Positions 18,158-20,405 of a stretch of 20,405 bases of DNA are shown here, one piece after another. Numbering within the stretch: the stretch's first letter is position 1; each line of letters opens with the position of its first letter. This DNA comes from CALKHQ01 sp050329975 (GTDB lineage Bacteria > Pseudomonadota > Alphaproteobacteria > CALKHQ01). A program made the position numbers and the translations under genes. The notes beneath the pieces were generated by a model that was not told where the DNA came from, did not search any database, and saw nothing but the letters and a program-made list of their open reading frames with translations. Where the stretch lies: positions 1-20,405 of the forward strand of contig JBHJOG010000199.1 in assembly GCA_050329975.1 (NCBI GenBank), given 5' to 3'.

Positions 18158-19132
18158 CTAGCTGCCGTGCTGCAGGAGTGACGGCGGTGCCGCGTAGAAG
18201 CCCTGGCCGCCCATTTGCCCGAGCGTGCGTGCGTAGATCGCCGTCGCCGAGTTGGATATCGCGTGGATGCGCTCTGCAAAGCCGCTGGCCACCGCTGACG
18301 GAATGGCCTGCGCGTCGAAACCCGGCACATGCAGAGCCGTCTGGGTCGCCGCTTCCACCAGCGCCATCCATTCCGCATCGTCGTCGCAGACCGAGGGCAC
18401 GAAGGCCAGCTGCCCCAGGCTGAACTCGGATCGCCATACCGGAGAGCGCTGCGGCGAACGCAGCAGGCTCTGCGCCAGGATCGCATAGTGATGATGGGTC
18501 ACAGCGTCACAGCGCTGGCGGAAGAACGCGTTGAACAGGCCGTCGATCGACTGGTAGTCGATGATCTCCACCGATCTGGCGCGCGCGCGCAGCGCCTCCC
18601 GCAGGTTGGCCTGCACCGTCGGGTGCCGGCTGGCGCAGATTCGCGCCAACGGCGGCAGGCTGTCGACCCCGCCAATTCCCGGTTGGAACGAGACCAGCAT
18701 CTGCTCGTCCTCGAGAATCGGCGACAAGTAGGCGATGCTGTGCTCGGCGTCGGCCACGTGGTCACGGCGGATCGTGCTCAGCACCACGTCGACCAGCCGT
18801 TCCCTGAGCGCCAGAGCGGCGCTGCTGTCGTCGACCTCGAAGACCCGGATTGCCTGGCCGTCGCCGACCGCGGCCAGGGCCACCACCCGGCAGAACTCGA
18901 TGAAATATCCTGCCCAGACCCCGTCGGCGCGGATCTCGGCCAGCCCGACGCCGCTGCGGTGCACGCCGCAGCGCACATAGCCGCGCTCCTGCACGACCGA
19001 GAGCAGGCTCGGTCCGCTGCCGGCCGCGGCCGGCGCCTCGCGGGCGGCAAAGGCCAGCACCGCGAGCAAGGCCGTCACGGCGACGAGCGGTCGCAAACGG
19101 CGCAGGCCCTGGGCGAAGGCGTTGAGGTACAT
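18158..19132 (-). CDS. Periplasmic solute-binding protein, family 3
   Basis: This 324-residue protein has a signal peptide: basic RRLR (11-14), a hydrophobic core (about 15-30) and likely cleavage near residue 37 (APAAA-GSG). The mature part begins like amino-acid-binding proteins of the AapJ type: GYVRCGVHRSGVGLAEI, then GVWAGYFIEFCRVVALAAVGD, then VDVVLSTIRRD. The ligand is not determinable. No ABC permease or ATPase is adjacent; the neighbour, probably cotranscribed, is a sensor kinase, so this protein likely acts as a periplasmic sensor subunit rather than in transport. The ATG at 19132 lies only 6 nt beyond a -10-like TATGAT and no Shine-Dalgarno is visible, so a leaderless mRNA is possible. 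Confidence 0.8.
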   Translation of the reverse strand: MYLNAFAQGLRRLRPLVAVTALLAVLAFAAREAPAAAGSGPSLLSVVQERGYVRCGVHRSGVGLAEIRADGVWAGYFIEFCRVVALAAVGDGQAIRVFEVDDSSAALALRERLVDVVLSTIRRDHVADAEHSIAYLSPILEDEQMLVSFQPGIGGVDSLPPLARICASRHPTVQANLREALRARARSVEIIDYQSIDGLFNAFFRQRCDAVTHHHYAILAQSLLRSPQRSPVWRSEFSLGQLAFVPSVCDDDAEWMALVEAATQTALHVPGFDAQAIPSAVASGFAERIHAISNSATAIYARTLGQMGGQGFYAAPPSLLQHGS

Positions 19133-19136
19133 GCGG

Positions 19137-19171
19137 GAATCATAGGCCCGGCCGGCTTAATCACGGCTTAA
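19137..19171 (-). promoter_or_regulatory. Predicted promoter of the binding-protein/kinase operon with CtrA-type box and GANTC site
   Basis: On the - strand TATGAT (19144-19139) is a good -10, ending 6 nt before the gene's ATG. No TTGACA-like -35 is present at 16-18 nt. Instead an exact TTAA-N7-TTAA (19157-19160 and 19168-19171, spacer GCCGTGA on the - strand) lies 12 nt upstream of the -10 and covers the -35 position, as in CtrA-activated promoters of Caulobacter. The extended half-sites form a direct repeat of TTAAGCCG with 11-bp period. A GANTC site (GAATC on +, 19137-19141) overlaps the -10, offering CcrM methylation. Binding is untested. Confidence 0.6.
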
Positions 19172-19210
19172 AAGGCCGGCGCGGCGACCGCCCCTCGGCA
19201 CACCTCGGGT

Positions 19211-19238
19211 TTGACATTCGGCGCCGGCACTGTATAAC
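19211..19238 (+). promoter_or_regulatory. Sigma70-type promoter of rpsD
   Basis: A perfect -35 TTGACA (19211-19216) and -10 TATAAC (19233-19238) are separated by 16 nt. This is the best promoter in the window and lies in the only reasonable place to drive rpsD. Predicted initiation is near 19245, about 145 nt before the start codon. Confidence 0.85.
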
Positions 19239-19244
19239 CCGCGC

Positions 19245-19391
19245 CATTGCTGGACATGCGGGTGCGGCTGGAACGGGTCGTGCCACGCTTGCCTATGACG
19301 GATTCGCTGCGGCGGTCCAGGGCAGGCTATCCGGTACACATAGCGCGACAAACCGAGCCGCATCAGCGGTCAACGCGGGAGCATATGGCGC
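19245..19391 (+). promoter_or_regulatory. rpsD 5' leader
   Basis: This approximately 147-nt untranslated leader is long for a simple ribosomal protein gene. CTGGAC (19250-19255) can pair with GTCCAG (19315-19320), and CCGC-ATCA-GCGG forms a small hairpin closer to the start. S4 autoregulates its mRNA in other bacteria by binding leader structures, so autoregulation is possible here but is an inference. GGGAG at 19377-19381 serves as ribosome binding site. Confidence 0.35.
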
Positions 19392-20012
19392 ATGAGCAAG
19401 CGCATTCAGGCGAAGTACAAGATCAACCGGCGGCTACGCTGCAACCTCTGGGGCCGGCCGAAGAGTCCCTACAACAAGCGCGAATATGGGCCCGGCCAGC
19501 ACGGCCAGCGGCGGCGCAAGCCCTCCGACTTCGGCATCCAGCTGATGGCCAAGCAGCGGCTGAAGGGCTATTACGGCAACATCGGCGAGAAGCAGTTCCG
19601 CAAATATTACGACAACGCCGCCCGGCGGAAGGGCGACACCGGCGAGAACCTGATCGAGTTGCTGGAGCGCCGGCTGGACGCGGTGGTCTATCGCGCGAAG
19701 TTCGTGCCGACGGTGTTCGCCGCCCGCCAGTTCATCAACCACGGCCATATCCGGGTCAACGGCAAGCGCGTGAACATCTCCTCGTTCATGGTGCGCGACG
19801 GCGACGTGATCGAGATCAAGCAGAAGTCCCGCGAGCTGCCGCTGGTGCTGGAGGCGATCGCGTCGACCGAGCGCGATGTGCCCGACTATCTGAACGTCAA
19901 CTTCGACAAGCTGACCTGCACCTACGTCCGCGGCCCCTCCTTCTCCAAGCAGGACGTGCCCTATCCGGTGCATATGGAGCCGAATCTGGTCATCGAGTTC
20001 TACTCCCGCTGA
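19392..20012 (+). CDS. rpsD: 30S ribosomal protein S4
   Basis: S4 is a primary 16S rRNA-binding protein that nucleates small-subunit assembly at the five-way junction. The 206-residue product has normal length. The basic N-terminus (MSKRIQAKYKINRRLRCNLW) includes a single cysteine and so is the form without the zinc-binding Cys set. The S4 RNA-binding domain (about 92-155) shows LERRLDAVVYRAKF and ARQFINHGHIRVNGKRV. The gene stands alone rather than in the alpha operon, as is common in alphaproteobacteria. An out-of-frame ATG 7 nt upstream of the start is closer to the GGGAG but leads to no plausible protein. Confidence 0.98.
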   Translation: MSKRIQAKYKINRRLRCNLWGRPKSPYNKREYGPGQHGQRRRKPSDFGIQLMAKQRLKGYYGNIGEKQFRKYYDNAARRKGDTGENLIELLERRLDAVVYRAKFVPTVFAARQFINHGHIRVNGKRVNISSFMVRDGDVIEIKQKSRELPLVLEAIASTERDVPDYLNVNFDKLTCTYVRGPSFSKQDVPYPVHMEPNLVIEFYSR

Positions 20013-20034
20013 CCTCGTCTCATGGACGCGACCG

Positions 20035-20060
20035 AGGCGGCCCGCTGTGGCCGCCTTTTT
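20035..20060 (+). terminator. Rho-independent terminator after rpsD
   Basis: AGGCGGCC (20035-20042) and GGCCGCCT (20049-20056) form a perfect 8-bp stem with a 6-nt loop, directly followed by a run of five T. Located 22 nt after the rpsD stop. Confidence 0.92.
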
Positions 20061-20202
20061 CGTTGGCGCCGCCGCGCCGGTGTCTGGGGAATCAGCACCG
20101 CCCTGTGCGGTGGTTCACAACCGGCGGCTGGATGGGTCGCCAAATCCAGGTCATCGCAACGGGCCAAGGTCGCAGACCGGGCCGAGACACTGGAGACAGA
20201 CC
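20061..20202. other. Intergenic region between rpsD terminator and secreted-protein gene
   Basis: It contains a short perfect hairpin, CACCGC (20096-20101) with GCGGTG (20107-20112). I see no convincing promoter, though one is needed because a terminator lies upstream. Confidence 0.4.
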
Positions 20203-20405
20203 ATGTTCGCTTTCGCCGCCAAGCTCGCCGCCGCGCTTACTGTCACCGCCGCGCTCTCCGCCCAGGCCTTCGCCGCCCCGACCGTCGTGGTCGAGGACCA
20301 GGCGGTCGCCACCGTCGCCGGCCAGACCATCGAGGTCGCCGTCTACTGCGAGTACATCATCCTGTGGGACGCCTGGGGCAACGCCTATTACGAGTACTAC
20401 TGCTA
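20203..20405 (+). CDS. Small secreted aromatic-rich protein, 3' end cut by window
   Basis: An open frame from ATG 20203, with GGAGA at 20192-20196, runs to the window edge (67 codons and two bases). The N-terminus is a classic signal peptide: Lys7, an Ala/Leu/Val core and AFA-AP cleavage after about residue 24. The mature portion starts with a Val-rich strand-like stretch and ends with aromatic residues and two cysteines (VYCEYIILWDAWGNAYYEYY then Cys). The last two bases are TA, so the protein may end immediately or continue. Third positions are strongly G/C, supporting coding. No family recognised; function unknown. Confidence 0.7.
   Translation, partial: MFAFAAKLAAALTVTAALSAQAFAAPTVVVEDQAVATVAGQTIEVAVYCEYIILWDAWGNAYYEYYC

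Noticed and set aside
19157..19363. Antisense 68-codon frame opposite the rpsD promoter and leader
   Set aside because: Overlaps the strong rpsD promoter and the CtrA-type box, has no motif and no ribosome binding site, and looks non-coding.

Overview
The window is a GC-rich (roughly 70%) alphaproteobacterial chromosome segment, probably from the Rhodospirillales or a relative. The lineage call rests on gene order, the FtsZ C-terminal peptide (DIPAFLRRQ), a TTAA-N7-TTAA CtrA-type box, GANTC sites, and alphaproteobacterial dispersed repeats. It is an inference from sequence features, not a database match.

Region 1 (1-12948) is the division and cell wall (dcw) cluster on the + strand: murF (3' part), mraY, murD, ftsW, murG, murC, murB, ddl, ftsQ, ftsA and ftsZ. 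From mraY to ftsA every gene overlaps the next by 1, 4 or 8 nt, so translation is probably coupled throughout. These genes build UDP-MurNAc-pentapeptide (MurB, MurC, MurD, Ddl, MurF), pass it to lipid carriers (MraY, MurG), and assemble the divisome (FtsW, FtsQ, FtsA, FtsZ). A strong terminator follows ftsZ. lpxC, which often follows ftsZ in proteobacteria, is absent here.

Region 2 (13024-15948, + strand) is a separate unit: a predicted promoter with a perfect 16-bp palindrome, a structured leader with a possible leaderless leader-peptide ORF, a small stand-alone ACT-domain protein, citramalate synthase (cimA, isoleucine precursor pathway), and a TrmJ-like SPOUT RNA methyltransferase. The leader could control the ACT-cimA operon.

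Region 3 (15949-16182) lies between convergent genes and carries two kinds of dispersed intergenic repeat.

Region 4 (16183-19132, - strand) is a two-gene unit: a secreted family-3 solute-binding protein and a membrane histidine kinase with a large, mostly helical periplasmic domain. No response regulator is present. Its predicted promoter carries an exact CtrA-type TTAA-N7-TTAA box and a GANTC site, and may give a leaderless mRNA.

Region 5 (19211-20405, + strand) holds a strong sigma70-type promoter, a leader of about 145 nt, rpsD (ribosomal protein S4), a terminator, and the start of a small secreted aromatic-rich protein cut by the window edge.

Most genes are conventional housekeeping genes. 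The points most worth a second look are a GANTC-dense, codon-atypical patch inside murG; the CtrA-box promoter of the binding-protein/kinase pair; the ACT-cimA leader; and a short frame between ftsA and ftsZ.
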